A DNA stretch of 64,000 nt from Lycium barbarum (taxonomy: Eukaryota > Streptophyta > Magnoliopsida > Solanales > Solanaceae), in the NCBI RefSeq assembly GCF_019175385.1, contig NC_083348.1, positions 47,762,950-47,826,949 of the forward strand. Reading direction: 5' to 3'. This document shows positions 25,102 through 35,726 of this stretch, one piece after another. Within the stretch, counting starts at the first letter, position 1; each line of letters starts with the position of its first letter. The notes under the pieces were generated by a model. The model worked only from the letters and a program-made list of their open reading frames with translations. It was not told where the DNA came from and ran no database searches. A program made the position numbers and the translations under genes.

Positions 25102-25200
25102 ACATAATGATATGATGATACGGGGGTGGCGGCCAGGATGGCATATGATGACTCTATTCGCCGAGTCCCTCACTAGAGGGCCGGGACACGTTATATGTAT
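24940..25200. repeat. Degenerate GC repeat copies around (TA)42
   Basis: Three partial copies of a unit like CGCGTCCCTCACTAGAGGGC followed by CGGGGCACGTTATAT surround the 84-base TA run at 25014-25097. CCCTCACTAGAGGG is an inverted repeat. This occupies the same relative LTR position as the 41-bp minisatellite of E2. Confidence 0.8.
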
Positions 25201-25337
25201 GTATGACATATGATATCGACATGCATGATTTTCATTTCAAAAGGCAAGTGTATTGATGTTTTTAATAGTCATATTTGTTTCTGGTAAATCTCCGTTTTAA
25301 TTATGATCCTCTTTACTGTATTTCATGCCTTACATGC

Positions 25338-25395
25338 TCAGTACATATTCCGTACTGACCCTCTTTCTTCGGGGGCTGCGTTTCATGCCACGCAG
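25338..25395 (+). other. Three-hairpin LTR module, E3 copy
   Basis: Hairpin 1: TCAGTAC, loop ATATTCC, GTACTGA (7 perfect pairs). Hairpin 2: CCCTC, loop TTTCTTC, GGGGG (one T-G pair). Hairpin 3: CTGCGT, loop TTCATGCC, ACGCAG (6 perfect pairs). This is the best preserved copy in the window. Confidence 0.85.
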
Positions 25396-25804
25396 GTGTA
25401 TACAGATGAGTAGAGGACATTGCTAGGAGATGTACCGGCGGGATTGGCGAGCTCCATTCCCTTCCGGAGTGTTGCCGAGTCAGAGTATTCATGTTATGGT
25501 ATCTTGATTGATGTTAGAGACTTTGCAGACAGAGTCACGTGTATAGGATGTCAGTCTTGTAAGCGGCTCTGCAAGCCGACGTACCATTATGCTTTATGTT
25601 ACAAATTCCATATGATTACAGATTTTACTTGACTTGAGAACGACGAAAAGAATGGTTTTGACAAATTTCTATTATGCATTTCATTTCGTAACTTAAGAGT
25701 CCAGTGAGGTTATGAACATAACGAGAGTTAAAGGGGTTCGCTCGGCTTTGAGTATGGGGTCGGGTGCCCATCATGCCCTATCAAGATTAGGGTGTGACAG
25801 CCAG

Positions 25805-27221
25805 AAAAGAGCCCTTCGTGCTCAAATATTCCTCAACAGTCGCTCGAATTCAGAACGACCCGTTCATACTCAAAACATCGGGACCAGTTGAGAATGCACC
25901 CTTTGTGATCAAACCACCGCATATGACAATAGTTAGTAAAGGAAAAAAGATAGCCGTTTTGGTTCAGGGTATGACCAGGTCTGGAAGGTGTTATGCTCTA
26001 GAAGAGTTTGTGCTCGAAGCGCCACATCGCAAAAACCCTCAGAAAAGACCAATCACTGAAGGCGAAGCTGAAAACTTTTGGAGGCAAATGCTAGTCAAGG
26101 ATTATTCGATTGTTGAGGACCTGCATAAGACTCCTGCCAGGATATCAGTAATGTCATTATTACTTAATACATCTCAACATTGCTTAGGCTTAATGAAAGC
26201 TTTGGATGAAGTCCAAGTGCCCGCTGGCACTACAAGTGATACATTGGCCGAGATTGTGAGGTATGTTGTACGAGCGCATAGGCTATCATTTTCTGACGAC
26301 GAATTACCAAGGGAGGGTAAGACCCACAACAGGGCCTTAAACATAATAGTCAAGTGCCGTGACAAGATTATCCCTCAAGTACTGATTGACGGAGGGACGG
26401 TGTTGAATGTATGCCCTGTGGCGACTTCGAAACAACTCGAGTATGATATTGGAAAAATCTGCCAGAGTCGAACAAATGTAAAAGCTTATGACGGCGCAAC
26501 CAGCGACCCAATTGGAGAAATAGATCTACACATACAAATAGGTTCTGCAGAGTTTGTAGTGGAGTTCGTTATCATGGATATCAAAACAAGCTACAACTTA
26601 TTATTAGGATGACTATGGTTGCACGCAGCTGGAGTTGTAGCATCTTCATTACACTAGTCTCTCAAATTCATATGGGATGATCAGAAAGTTGTGATTCATG
26701 GTAAAGGAAGTATCCACAACTATCCGGACAACTCTGTGCCAGTCATAGAAAGGTCACTACTTGGAGCTGACTTTCACACTATTGAACTAGCCATGCTAGA
26801 TCGTAGGGGAGATGATGAAGATATCCCTATGCCACTGGTTTACAAAATTGTTGTTGCAACTATGATAAATAGTGGGTTTGAGTCCGGGAAAGGTCTGGGA
26901 AAGAACTTACAAGGAATCAAAGAACCAGTGAGCATTAAAAATGGGAAATATCGATTTGGCGTTGGATACGAGCCATGTGAGGCAGAAGAGGAAGAAGCAG
27001 AATATGGGCCGAGAGGTCCCGTTGAAATGAGAAAGTCCTTCACAGCATGCCCATTGAGTCACAACCGCAATGACCAAGAAGAGGGTTTAAGGACATTGTT
27101 TGGGGAAGAGGAATGCGCAACCATCATTGAAGAATGCTTCGAAGCACTAGAGATTCGCGAAGCTGAGCTAGGGGAAAAAACAAGTGGATGGACTTCTAAC
27201 CCGTTGTTTACTTTGCGGTAG
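25805..27221 (+). pseudogene. E1 protease and G-patch segment
   Basis: Continues the E1 gag-pro frame after E3. The single frame holds two stops, a TGA at 26610 and a TAG at about 26655. The aspartic protease core is VLIDGGTVLNVCP (about 26378-26415), with the flap/core sequence VEFVIMDIKTSYNLLLG about 70 residues later. The motif begins D-G-G rather than the usual D-[ST]-G. After the protease, residues 26850-26930 read INSGFESGKGLGKNLQG, a G-patch-like glycine motif that is known in Tat/Ogre and some retroviral proteases and is thought to bind RNA. An acidic tail ends at TAG 27219. The two stops make it inactive. Confidence 0.82.
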
Positions 27222-27532
27222 AAAGAATGCTCACTTTCAGAAAAAATGACAAAAGCCACCTTTGGGCCCGGCTTGTCGCCTTTTCATGTTTTCTTATTAC
27301 GTGTTGTTAAATAACGGAAATGGCACGATGTTCCATTCCAAGTCAGGACCACAGTTTGTATCGCTCTTTCTAAAATTTCAATGAAAACGCCTCAAAGTTT
27401 ATAATAAGACAAAATCACTTTACTTTACCTACATAAATATATGTAATATATATAATTATATAAATATGTGATTAAATTGCAAACCGTGTTATTTTGTTTT
27501 AAAGTAATAATACAGAGGCCACAAATAATGTC
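27222..27532 (+). other. E1 gap between protease and RT, candidate intron
   Basis: A 310-base AT-rich, stop-filled gap lies between the protease frame (frame 0) and the pol frame (frame 2). Ogre elements are known to splice out an intron at this place. A GTAGAAAG donor-like site at 27219 and AG acceptor-like sites near 27500-27515, after a T-rich stretch, fit that model. Exact splice sites are inferred. Confidence 0.5.
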
Positions 27533-30500
27533 ATGACATGTTACGAAACAAGTAAAAATGACGATGAACAAAATGACGATCAAGAAGAAGAGATAACTGA
27601 ACCAGAATGGTTGACAGATGTCGAAGAGGAATACGAGAACAGGCCAATGCCAAACTTAGAGGAAACTGAGGCAGTTAATCTAGGAAATGAAGAGTTGGCT
27701 CGGGAAACTAGAATAAGTGTGCATTTGACAGAAGCTGAGAAAGAAGGGTATCTAAGTTTGTTAAAAGAATATGAAAATGTTTTCGCTTGGTCATATGCCG
27801 ATATGCCGGGTTTGAGTACGAACATTGTTGCCCATAGGTTGGCAATCCTTGAAGGATTTTCCCCGGTAAAATAGAAAATCAGGCAACTAAAGCCTGATGT
27901 CAGCATCCGAATTAAAGAAGATGTAAAAAAATAGATTCAGTCGGGAGTTGTTGAGGTGACACCGTACCCGACATGGTCAGCCAACATAGTCCCGGTACCA
28001 AAGAAAGATGGGAAAATAAGGATTTGTGTGGACTATCGTGATCTTAACCGCACTAGCCCAAAGGATAATTTTCCACTCCCGAACATTCACATACTCATTG
28101 ATAACTGCGCCAAGCATGAGGTGCAATCTTTTATCTATTGTTATGCGGGCTATCATCAGCTACTGATGGATGAAAAAGATGCTTAAAAGACGGCATTTAT
28201 CACATCGTGGGGAGTGTATCATTACCGAGTAATGCCCTTCAGGCTCAAGAATGCCGGCGCTACCTACATGAGGGCAATGGCCGTTATTTTTCATAATATG
28301 ATACACAAAGAGATTGAGGTATATATGGATGACATCATCATCAACTCTCGAGTGGGTGATGATCATTTTGAGCACTTAAGAAAATTCTTCGACAGACTCC
28401 GTAAGTACGATATGAAGTTGAATCCTGCAAAATGCGTATTTGGAGTACCTGCTGGAAAATTACTAGGATTCATAGTCAGTCATCGTGGTATCGAATTAGA
28501 TCCCACCAAGATCAGAGCAATCGAAGAACTCCTACCTCCAAGAACGAAGAAAGAGGTCATGAGTTTCTTAGGAAGGTTGAATTACATTGGACGCTTCATC
28601 GCCAAGTCCGCAGTAATCATAGAACCAATCCTCAAACTCCTCAAGAAAGATGCTCCAACTAAATGGAAGGAAGACTATCAGAAAGCCTTTGACATAATCT
28701 AAAGATACCTGTCAAATCCACTTGTTTTGGTCCTACCAAGGCCGGGAAGTCCTTTGCTGCTATACATGTCAGTATCAGAAAATGCTTTTGGGTGCATGTT
28801 GGCACAAAATGACGAAACAGGAAAGAAAGAAAGGGCCATCTATTACATCAGTAAGAAGTTCACACCCTGTGAATCCAGATATTCCTTGGTGGAAAAGACG
28901 TGTTGCGCTCTAACCTGGGTGTCTCAGAAATTAAGACATTATATAGCTGCATACACAACTCATTTGATCTCAAGAATTGAACCCCTAAGGTACATGTTTC
29001 GCCAGCCTTTTCCCAGAGGGAAGTTGGCCAAATGAAAAATGCTATTAAGTGAGTTCGACAATCAATACGTCGCACAGAAAGCAGTTAAAGGGCAAGCATT
29101 GGCAGATCTACTGGCAGGAACCCCGGTAGATGACAATCCCGTACCTCTGTGGACTTACTTCCTGGATGAAGAAATAATGACAATTGAGGGCGAATAAAAT
29201 GAAGACAAATTAGGCTGGAAAGTATACTTTGATTGAGCGGTCAACTTTAAAGGATAAATAATTGGAGTCGTTTTGGTTTAAGAATTAGGACAATATTATC
29301 TAGTGGCAGCCAAGTTGAGCTTCAGTTGCACCAATAACATGGCTGACTACGAAACATGTATTTTGGGTCTACGTTTACCCCATGACATGGATGTGCAAAA
29401 CCTTCTGGTAATTGGCGATTCAGATTTGTTGATTCATCAAGTTCGAGGAGAGTGGGCCACCAAAAATGAGAAGATCATACCGTATGTCGGACTCGTGCAA
29501 AGATTGGCAGATCGGTTCCAAGAAGTCGAGTTCAAGCATATACCAAGAACCCAGAATGAGTTTGCTGATGCATTGGCAACAATAGCATCCATGATTCAGC
29601 ATCCTGACAGTAAGTACATTAATCCTGTCAAAGTTGAAATCAGAGATCGACCGGCTCACTGCGCTTTTATAGAGGCAGAGACTGATGGAAAAACTTGGTA
29701 CGTTGACATTAAAATGTTACTGGAGAAAGGAGAATATCCTGAAGGAATCACTTTAAATCAGAAGAAGACTATCAGGAAGTTGGCAAATGGTTTCTTCCTC
29801 AACAAGAATGTCCTGTACAAAAGAACCCCGGAGTTGGGATTGCTTTTATGTGTTGACTCTGTCGAAGCTACACGGTTGATTGTAGAAGTGCATGCCGGAA
29901 CCTGCGGGCCTCATATGAATGGGTTCGTACTAGCAAAGAAAATCTTAAGAACAGGTTATTACTGGATGACCATTGAGAATGATTGTAGCAGGTCCGTCCA
30001 GAAATGCCACAAGTGTCAAATTCATGGAGATTTGATAAAGGTTCCTTCGATAGAATTGAATGCTATGATGTCACCATGGCCATTCGCCGCTTAGGGCATG
30101 GATGTCATAGGACCAATTGAGCCGGCTGCGTCAAACAAACATCGTTTCATCTTGGTCGCCATAGACTACTTCACCAAGTGGGTGGAAGCAACATCTTATG
30201 CATCAGTAACAAAGAAAGTAGTCGCAGATTTTGTGCGCAACATCTTATGCATCAGTAACAAAGAAAGTAGTCGCAGATTTTGTGCGCAATAACATCATAT
30301 GCCGATTTGGTATTCCAAAATACATCATAACAGATAATAGGGCTAATTTGAACAACCACTTGATGAAGGAAATGTGTGCATAGTTCTGAATCATTCATCA
30401 GAATTAAACCGCATACCGGCCACAAATGAATGGGGCTGTAGAAGCCACCAACAAAAATATCAAGAAGATCCTCAGAAAAATGATTGATAACTACAAGGAT

Positions 30501-30992
30501 TGGCATGAACAATTGCCATATGCATTACTGGGATATCGCACTACTGCCAGAACTTCAACTGGGGCCACTCAGTACATGTTGGTGTATGGCACTAAAGCAG
30601 TAATACCAGCCGAAGTAGAAATCCCTTCACTTTGAATAATACAAGAAGCTGAGTTGGACGATGCAGAATGGATCCGCAAAAGGTATGAACAACTGTTTTT
30701 GATAGATGAAAAGCGAATGATTGCTGTTTTCCATGGTCAGTTGTACCAACAAAGAATGGCGCGAGCTTTCAACAAACATGTGAGAACTAGGGGGTTTCAA
30801 ATTGGGCAATTGGTGCTCAAACGAATATTCCCAAACCAAGAGGAATATGAGGGAAAATTTGCACCAAACTAGCAAGGGCCCTATATGGTGCGAAAAGTAC
30901 TATCAGGAAGAGTAGTGGTACTTGCTGAAATGGATGGTCAAGAGTGGCCAAGAGCAATAAATTCAGATGCCATCAAGAGATACTACGTGTGA
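27533..30992 (+). pseudogene. E1 Pol: RT, RNase H, second RNase H, integrase
   Basis: One frame from 27533 to 30236, broken by stops but no indel, then shifted +1 by a 49-bp duplication to the end at TGA 30990. RT: KKDGKIRICVDYRDLN near 28010, catalytic YMDD at 28322-28333, and LGRLNYIGRFIAKSA in the connection. The first RNase H region is at 28727-29035. A second, archaeal-type RNase H (29200-29600: MADYETCILGLRL, IGDSDLLIHQVRGEW, NEFADALATIAS) marks the Tat lineage. Integrase: HMNGFVLAKKI and CHKCQIHGD zinc residues, MDVIGPIEP, YFTKWVEA, and the glutamate region MNGAVEATNKNI. The second catalytic aspartate is in YIITDNRANL. About fifteen stops (TAG, TAA and TGA) make it dead. Confidence 0.9.
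30188..30285. repeat. 49-bp exact tandem duplication in E1 integrase
   Basis: CATCTTATGCATCAGTAACA and the following bases to TGCGCAA occur twice with an offset of 49 (starts 30192 and 30241). The copies appear identical. Because 49 is 1 modulo 3 the duplication moves integrase from frame 2 to frame 0, which is exactly the frame used downstream. Confidence 0.95.
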
Positions 30993-31104
30993 AGAAGAAG
31001 AAGACTGCAAAGATTCAGAGTTTTTATAGTTTATGTTACTTTAATTACGTTTCCTTTTCTTGTAATTTTGCAGTTTTTTAGACAAAAAAAAACACCAAAT
31101 CCAA

Positions 31105-31375
31105 AACCATGTACGAACTATGCGAGGAATTGATTTCCTATACTTATAAAGGGATACGTAGGTGCTTTTCCAAGCTCGGTTGCTTTAACCAAAAAATCCA
31201 AAATTATGTATTTTGAACTATGTTATGACCTGATTCCCATTTTGAGACACGTAGGCGCTCTTTTGAGTTCGGTTTCACCAAAGAATTCCTATACACTTTA
31301 CCCTGAGCTATATTTCGACCTGATTCCTAAAACGGGATGCGTAGGCGCTCTCCCCAGCTCGGTCATTCCAAACAA
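31105..31375 (+). repeat. Three ~90-bp units with ACGTAGGYGCTC core
   Basis: Each unit reads roughly TATG-TTATGACCTGATTCC, then GGGATRCGTAGGCGCTC, then CTCGGT. Two further copies of the core are upstream of gag (12183, 12303). Confidence 0.75.
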
Positions 31376-31455
31376 AATTCCCAATAAACCTTAGAAACCT
31401 CAGAATTGATTTAGCAAGAGAAAGATAAAGGTAACCCTACAATGAAACTGGGGCA

Positions 31456-31678
31456 GAATTTTTGAGAGGACCTTAAAAATTCTTTAAATATATTAGTTCA
31501 AAGGAGCGAACTGATTAAAACTTCTATACTGGAGCAGAATTTAATCGACAAGTACACACTTACACTGGGGCAGAATTTTTAAGAGGGTCTCAAAAATTCG
31601 TTTGACATCGCGAAATTCGAGTTGGTATAAAGATGTATACAAACTGGGACAAAATTTTCGAAAGGGATTCGAAAATTT
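31456..31678 (+). other. Three AGG-loop hairpins in E1 3' region
   Basis: Copy 1, 31456-31482: arms GAATTTTTGAG and CTTAAAAATTC around loop AGGAC. Copy 2, 31573-31599: arms GAATTTTTAAG and CTCAAAAATTC around AGGGT. Copy 3, 31652-31678: arms AAATTTTCGAA and TTCGAAAATTT around AGGGA (11 perfect pairs). Each is preceded by CTGGGGCA or CTGGGACA. Stem sequence differs while pairing is kept, which points to an RNA structure. A decayed fourth unit lies at about 31529. Confidence 0.8.
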
Positions 31679-32702
31679 CACAAGTCAGGATGAAGAAGCA
31701 GAAGAAGAAACAGAAGTCCTTGTTTGAGTAACCAATGTCATGACAATAAAAGGGTGTGTGTAAAATATATTATTTTCGAAACACACACATACACACACAC
31801 ATATATATATACCAAAATATACATATATTTTCAAAAAATCATCGCTTTAAAAGAAAAAAAATTTGGAGAATAAAAGATTTAAGAAAAATGAGCATCCTTT
31901 CCTGCCAAAATGTGAACGGAAGAAGTCTATGCGCAGGGAGAGCGGTCGACCATATAGGAAACTAATAAATTTTCTGTGGATGCAGGAACAAACAAGCATG
32001 GATGTTTTACACTAACACGTTTGCTAGAATGTTAAAACAGGGTAACGAGAACAAGCCAAGTGAAGAAGAAGCTTCAAGGAATAGCGGTGCAGAAAAGTAT
32101 ACGAAAGGGGAACGAAGTCCTCCCTAGGTAAAGTTTGCTTTACGCTGATAAGTTTGTTCATTTTTGCAGAGCATGAAGATTTTTTACAAAAGAAAAATTT
32201 TAAAGACTACTGAAAGATATAATTATGGTACCAAAAGCCTGGTCTCCACTAAACAATATTGTGTCAAGGTATTGAGATCTCGGCCTAGATGTCGCATGGC
32301 TTGCCTTAATACATTGAATGAATGGACGTCATAAAAATCTAAAAATTTAAAACGACGCGTTGATATCCGTATCGAAATGCCGTATTCACAATCAAGTCTA
32401 GTCCTTTTGGAAGATGTGAACCCTGTCGACGGGCGGGTATTCTTCCCCGGAGTCAAAAAAGGATGGTGTCAGTCTTGCCACCAAGGTAAGATTCATTCCT
32501 CAAGATGACGAGATTTATTAAACGAGTACATGCCGAAGGGGTTGAGTCGTCATCCATATATATATACAAAAATAGGTGGCATAATTTCGAGGTTGATGTC
32601 CACAATCGTTGAAATATGAATGTGATTCCTACATCAAGATTTGCGGTCGCTGCTGCATTTTATTTTAAGTTAACGTAATCATGGTTCAAGGATAGTGGTA
32701 GT

Positions 32703-34039
32703 TGATGTGTCGTGAAATTATGTCACATCTAATGCTTTTTAACTCTAAGTTTTACCTATTTTCGAGTAAGTTTGTGTTAGTTTGATGTGTTTTATATGTT
32801 GTGTAGGTATTTCGAAGTTAGAATGCTCGGCAAGAAAAAAACAAGGAAATCTTGTGTTCTGAACTGATATGCACTAGGGACGGACCGTCAACATGCTCGG
32901 CGGTCTGTCGAGTTGCCTCATCGAGCAACTTTTTGGAGAGTGAAAAAGTCATCAGACCGTCGACTTGCACCGTCGACATGATCGACGGTCGTCAAAGTAC
33001 GTCGACGATGGGAGTCCTGTGAGTTGAAAAGTTGTCATCAGACCATTGTCATGCTCGTCGAACATGTCGATGACCGTCGAAGCATAACGACGACCCGTCA
33101 AAGTGCAAGACCACCTGGAGCTGGACTGGGATTGATTATTCCGAGTTTAACTTGTATAAATAACTATTTAGGTTTTATCTTTCAGACATCTGGAGTTTTA
33201 GACTTGTAGTAATTACTTTTGAGTTGTTATTACTTTTGAAGATTTTCCAGACAAATACATTTGTTACTTTCAAATTTTATTCGTAAGTTTAATACAAAAT
33301 TAGATTATGCAATCTTCAATCTTTTATTGTTTTCTTATTGCCATGAGTAGCTAAACACCTTTACCAAGGTTGTGAACCCAAGGATGGGGGTTTTGTGATT
33401 GGGCATCGTGAATGATATACGCATAATGGATTGTTAGGGTTTATTTGTTCTTCGTTTTCATCATATAGTTAGTGGTTACAAACGTTAGCTAATGCCATAA
33501 ACTTTAGTTTATTTGGGAAAATAACTAGGGTTAGGTAAGAAAAAATAACAAGAACTCAAGGCTTTAAACCTTGTTTAATAAATTCACTTAGGAATAACAG
33601 GAATTTACTTGGCATAATTAACCGTTCTTCATGCATACTTTCTTATCTTTGGAAAAAGCATAGAAAGAAATAATCTTTTCTTATTCGGAAATAGTCTAGA
33701 TTCACATAGAGGTTAAGTGCATCTATACAAACGATCCATTAGAAGTATATCAAGATCGATACTCATGATCCTACACTTTATCTGACGGGGACAAAACCTT
33801 AGTTCTTTTTACCTATATATCTACAACTTTAAATTTCTAGTCACTTTCAATTAGTCCACAAACCAAAATAACTATAAAACTCTTTTTTTGGAATACACCA
33901 GGACCGCAAGATTAGTATAATACTTGTTTAGTAAACTTTTCACACCATATTATCTGTGGTATTCGACCCCAACCTTGTTGGTGACTATATTTGACATCGT
34001 GCGCTTTACGCTATTAAAAGTGTAAATTTGAGCGTATCA
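32703..34039 (+). mobile_element. A1 5' LTR (1,337 bp)
   Basis: Starts TGATGTGTCGTG and ends GAGCGTATCA, giving 4-bp terminal inverted repeats TGAT/ATCA, and is followed directly by the PBS. It contains a cluster of GTCGAC-rich palindromic motifs (32870-33115). The 5 bases before it (GTAGT, 32698-32702) would be the target duplication, but the partner is not in the window. Confidence 0.8.
32870..33115. repeat. GTCGAC/GACGG palindrome cluster 1
   Basis: Repeated GACGGACCGTC, ACCGTCGAC and GATCGACGGTC motifs form a GC-rich island within AT-rich LTR sequence. Related clusters lie at 39615-39795 and 40870-40995. Confidence 0.8.
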
Positions 34040-34044
34040 AATTT

Positions 34045-34062
34045 TGGAGCCGTTGCCAGGGA
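34045..34062 (+). other. A1 primer binding site
   Basis: TGGAGCCGTTGCCAGGGA differs at two positions from the TGGCGCCGTTGCCGGGGA site that is characteristic of Athila elements and pairs with tRNA-Asp. Confidence 0.88.
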
Positions 34063-34153
34063 ATATGATTTTGAAATTACTAAAAATAGTGTTCCCTTTT
34101 CTTAAAGTCTTTGTCATATTCCAACACACCTTGTTTGCTATCTTGTAAACTAG

Positions 34154-35726
34154 GTGATCATGGCTAACAACGATCTTCCAGTCGACAATGTTTTTGCTGA
34201 TGAGTCAGAAGCTGATGAAGACCTTGCATCTGCAATAATTCATCCGAGGGTGACTGCTACTACTATCAATTTTGATAATTCCCTCTATCATATGCTCAAA
34301 CAAGAGGGATACTTTCGGAATGCAGTTGATGATGACCCTCATCAACATATAACAAACTTTTTGGATGTGTGCTCTCAGCATATCCAACGGGGTGTGACTC
34401 AAGAAGCAGTCCGGCTGAAACTCTTCAAATATTCATTAGCCAGAGAAGCGAGAAAATGGTTCACAAAGCTGCCCCGAAACTCTATTACTACATGGGAAGC
34501 GATGGTCAAAGTGTTTCTCAGGAAGTGGTACCGCCCGAGTAAAAGAGCTGAAATTCGTGATCAGATTTATGAGTTCAAACAATGTAATGGGGAACAACTT
34601 TTTGAAACTTGGGAGAGGTACAAATAATATTTGGATAGGAGTCCTACAGAGGGCTGGATCCTATGACCCAAGCGATAGCTAATAATGTTGCCAGCGTGTG
34701 TTTCATGAATAAGTCCTATGCTAATATTACTGATATACTTGATCGATTGGCTACACACAGTCAAGCATGGCATTTAAGTAATTCTGATGGGCTATCACTT
34801 GGAATACCATTGATTCAAAATATTGTGAAATATAGCCAGGAAACGCAGCAGACGTTGGCACAATTGGCCACTAGTCTCTCTTTACTGACAAAGAGGCTCG
34901 ATGAGAGGGAATCAAGGAAGGTAAACGTATGCGAAGATATCTCGGGCATGCCGCCTGGAATGTACCAAGGCCTAGAGGGTCCATATCAATAGGGTACCCC
35001 TCCGCCAATTGAGAATGTTCAATATGCAGATTACATAGCAAAAGGGGATATTCCTGGGTTAATTCAGAGATACTGGAGACCTCAACAAGGGCAGGGTGCA
35101 TACAACAACAACCAAGGGAACTATAATAATAATTATAGTGGAGCGAACCAAGGTAGATACAACAACAACAATGGTAACTTCGGGAACAGAAGTTCCAACC
35201 CTTACATTCCACCAAAAGGGCAGTCTAATGATCAAGGTAGTTCGAGGTTGGAGTCAATGCTTGAAAAAGTGTTGGCAAGTCAGACAAACGCTGAAAAGAC
35301 ATTATCAGGGCTATCAAAGATAGTGGTTTCTCATTCAGCAGCTATTCAGAATCTTGAATGGCAGATGCGTAATCTTTCTAGAGAACAACATCCTGCTAGA
35401 AAAGGTGGGCTTCCTAGTGATACTATTCCAAACCGAAGAATGGTAGTGGCGTGGAACGTACTTTTGCTATTAGCATGAGGAGTGGTAAAATACTTCAAGG
35501 TGCTGACAAGAAGGTGGTTGATCTAGATCCAATTACTGAGGAAGAAGAGGTGCATTCTGATATGCCTATCATTGGTGATGAGGTCCATGGTGAAGAAAAA
35601 GTTGCTGATACTCCAGAGGTTGTTGATGATACAAGCAAACAGACGATAAAAGGGGCTCTTCGCCCTTTGACTCCAGATGTACAAAGAAAAACCTCCCTTT
35701 CCTCAGAGGTTGGCAAAGAAGAATGA
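34154..35726 (+). pseudogene. A1 Gag, decayed
   Basis: The first 150 codons are open and hold the Athila gag pattern: DPHQHITNFLDVCSQHIQRG, LFKYSLAREARKWFTKLP and NSITTWEAMVKVFLRKW. A TAA near 34625 and a frameshift follow. The next frame (from 34663) carries AIANNVASVCFMNKSYANIT, a TAG at 34990, an N/Q/G-rich stretch near 35090-35210 and a coiled region ending LEWQMRNLSREQHPARKGGL. Another frameshift at about 35440 leads into RTFAISMRSGKIL and an acidic tail. At least three frame changes and two stops make it inactive. Confidence 0.85.

Larger units (their letters stand above)
18165..25799 (+). mobile_element. E3: chromodomain Ty3/gypsy element, defective
   Basis: LTR ends TGTTATATCCCGC...GGGTGTGACA, a tRNA-iMet-type PBS at 18444, a polypurine tract at 23231-23245, and a near-exact 5-bp duplication (GCCAA 18160-18164, GCCAG 25800-25804) define it. 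It interrupts the E1 gag-pro frame. The 5' LTR has collapsed to 276 bp while the 3' LTR is 2,554 bp. The only recognisable coding sequence is the end of integrase with a chromodomain (22321-23100). The rest of the interior has no gag, protease, RT or RNase H that I can see. Confidence 0.88.
23246..25799 (+). mobile_element. E3 3' LTR (2,554 bp)
   Basis: A complete LTR from TGTTATATCCCGC to TGTGACA. It contains a long TA microsatellite (25014-25097) flanked by copies of GGGCCGGGACACGTTATAT, then the three-hairpin module (25338-25395) 404 bases before its end. Short open frames occur but no gene. Confidence 0.92.
3980..32702 (+). mobile_element. E1: Tat/Ogre-like Ty3/gypsy element, multiply interrupted
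   Basis: The order is leader, ORF1, a second ORF, gag, protease with G-patch, spacer or intron, RT, RNase H, second RNase H, integrase, structured 3' region. An extra ORF1 before gag, an intron-like gap before RT and a second RNase H are established traits of the Tat/Ogre lineage. The internal region is interrupted by a CACTA element (6620-11578), a solo LTR (12600-16178) and gypsy element E3 (18165-25799), each placed by target duplications. Athila element A1 begins at 32703; the 3' LTR of E1 is not in the window. All coding parts carry stops. The total E1 sequence left after removing the insertions is about 12.5 kb. Confidence 0.8.
30993..32702 (+). other. E1 3' non-coding region, no gene
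   Basis: Starts with a short GAAGAAGAAGAAG run. Next come three units of about 90 bp with a GATtCCC...GGGATACGTAGG core (cores near 31153, 31247 and 31337), and then the hairpin repeats at 31456-31678. An AC/TA-rich stretch lies near 31780-31810. From 31900 to 32702 I see only short open frames and no LTR similarity that I could align to 1-3979. The 3' LTR of E1 therefore probably lies beyond A1. Confidence 0.6.

Noticed and set aside
24874..25209. Open frames rich in Ile and Tyr on both strands
   Set aside because: They are translations of the TA microsatellite. Similar frames at 19554-19757 and 46790-47083 were rejected for the same reason.
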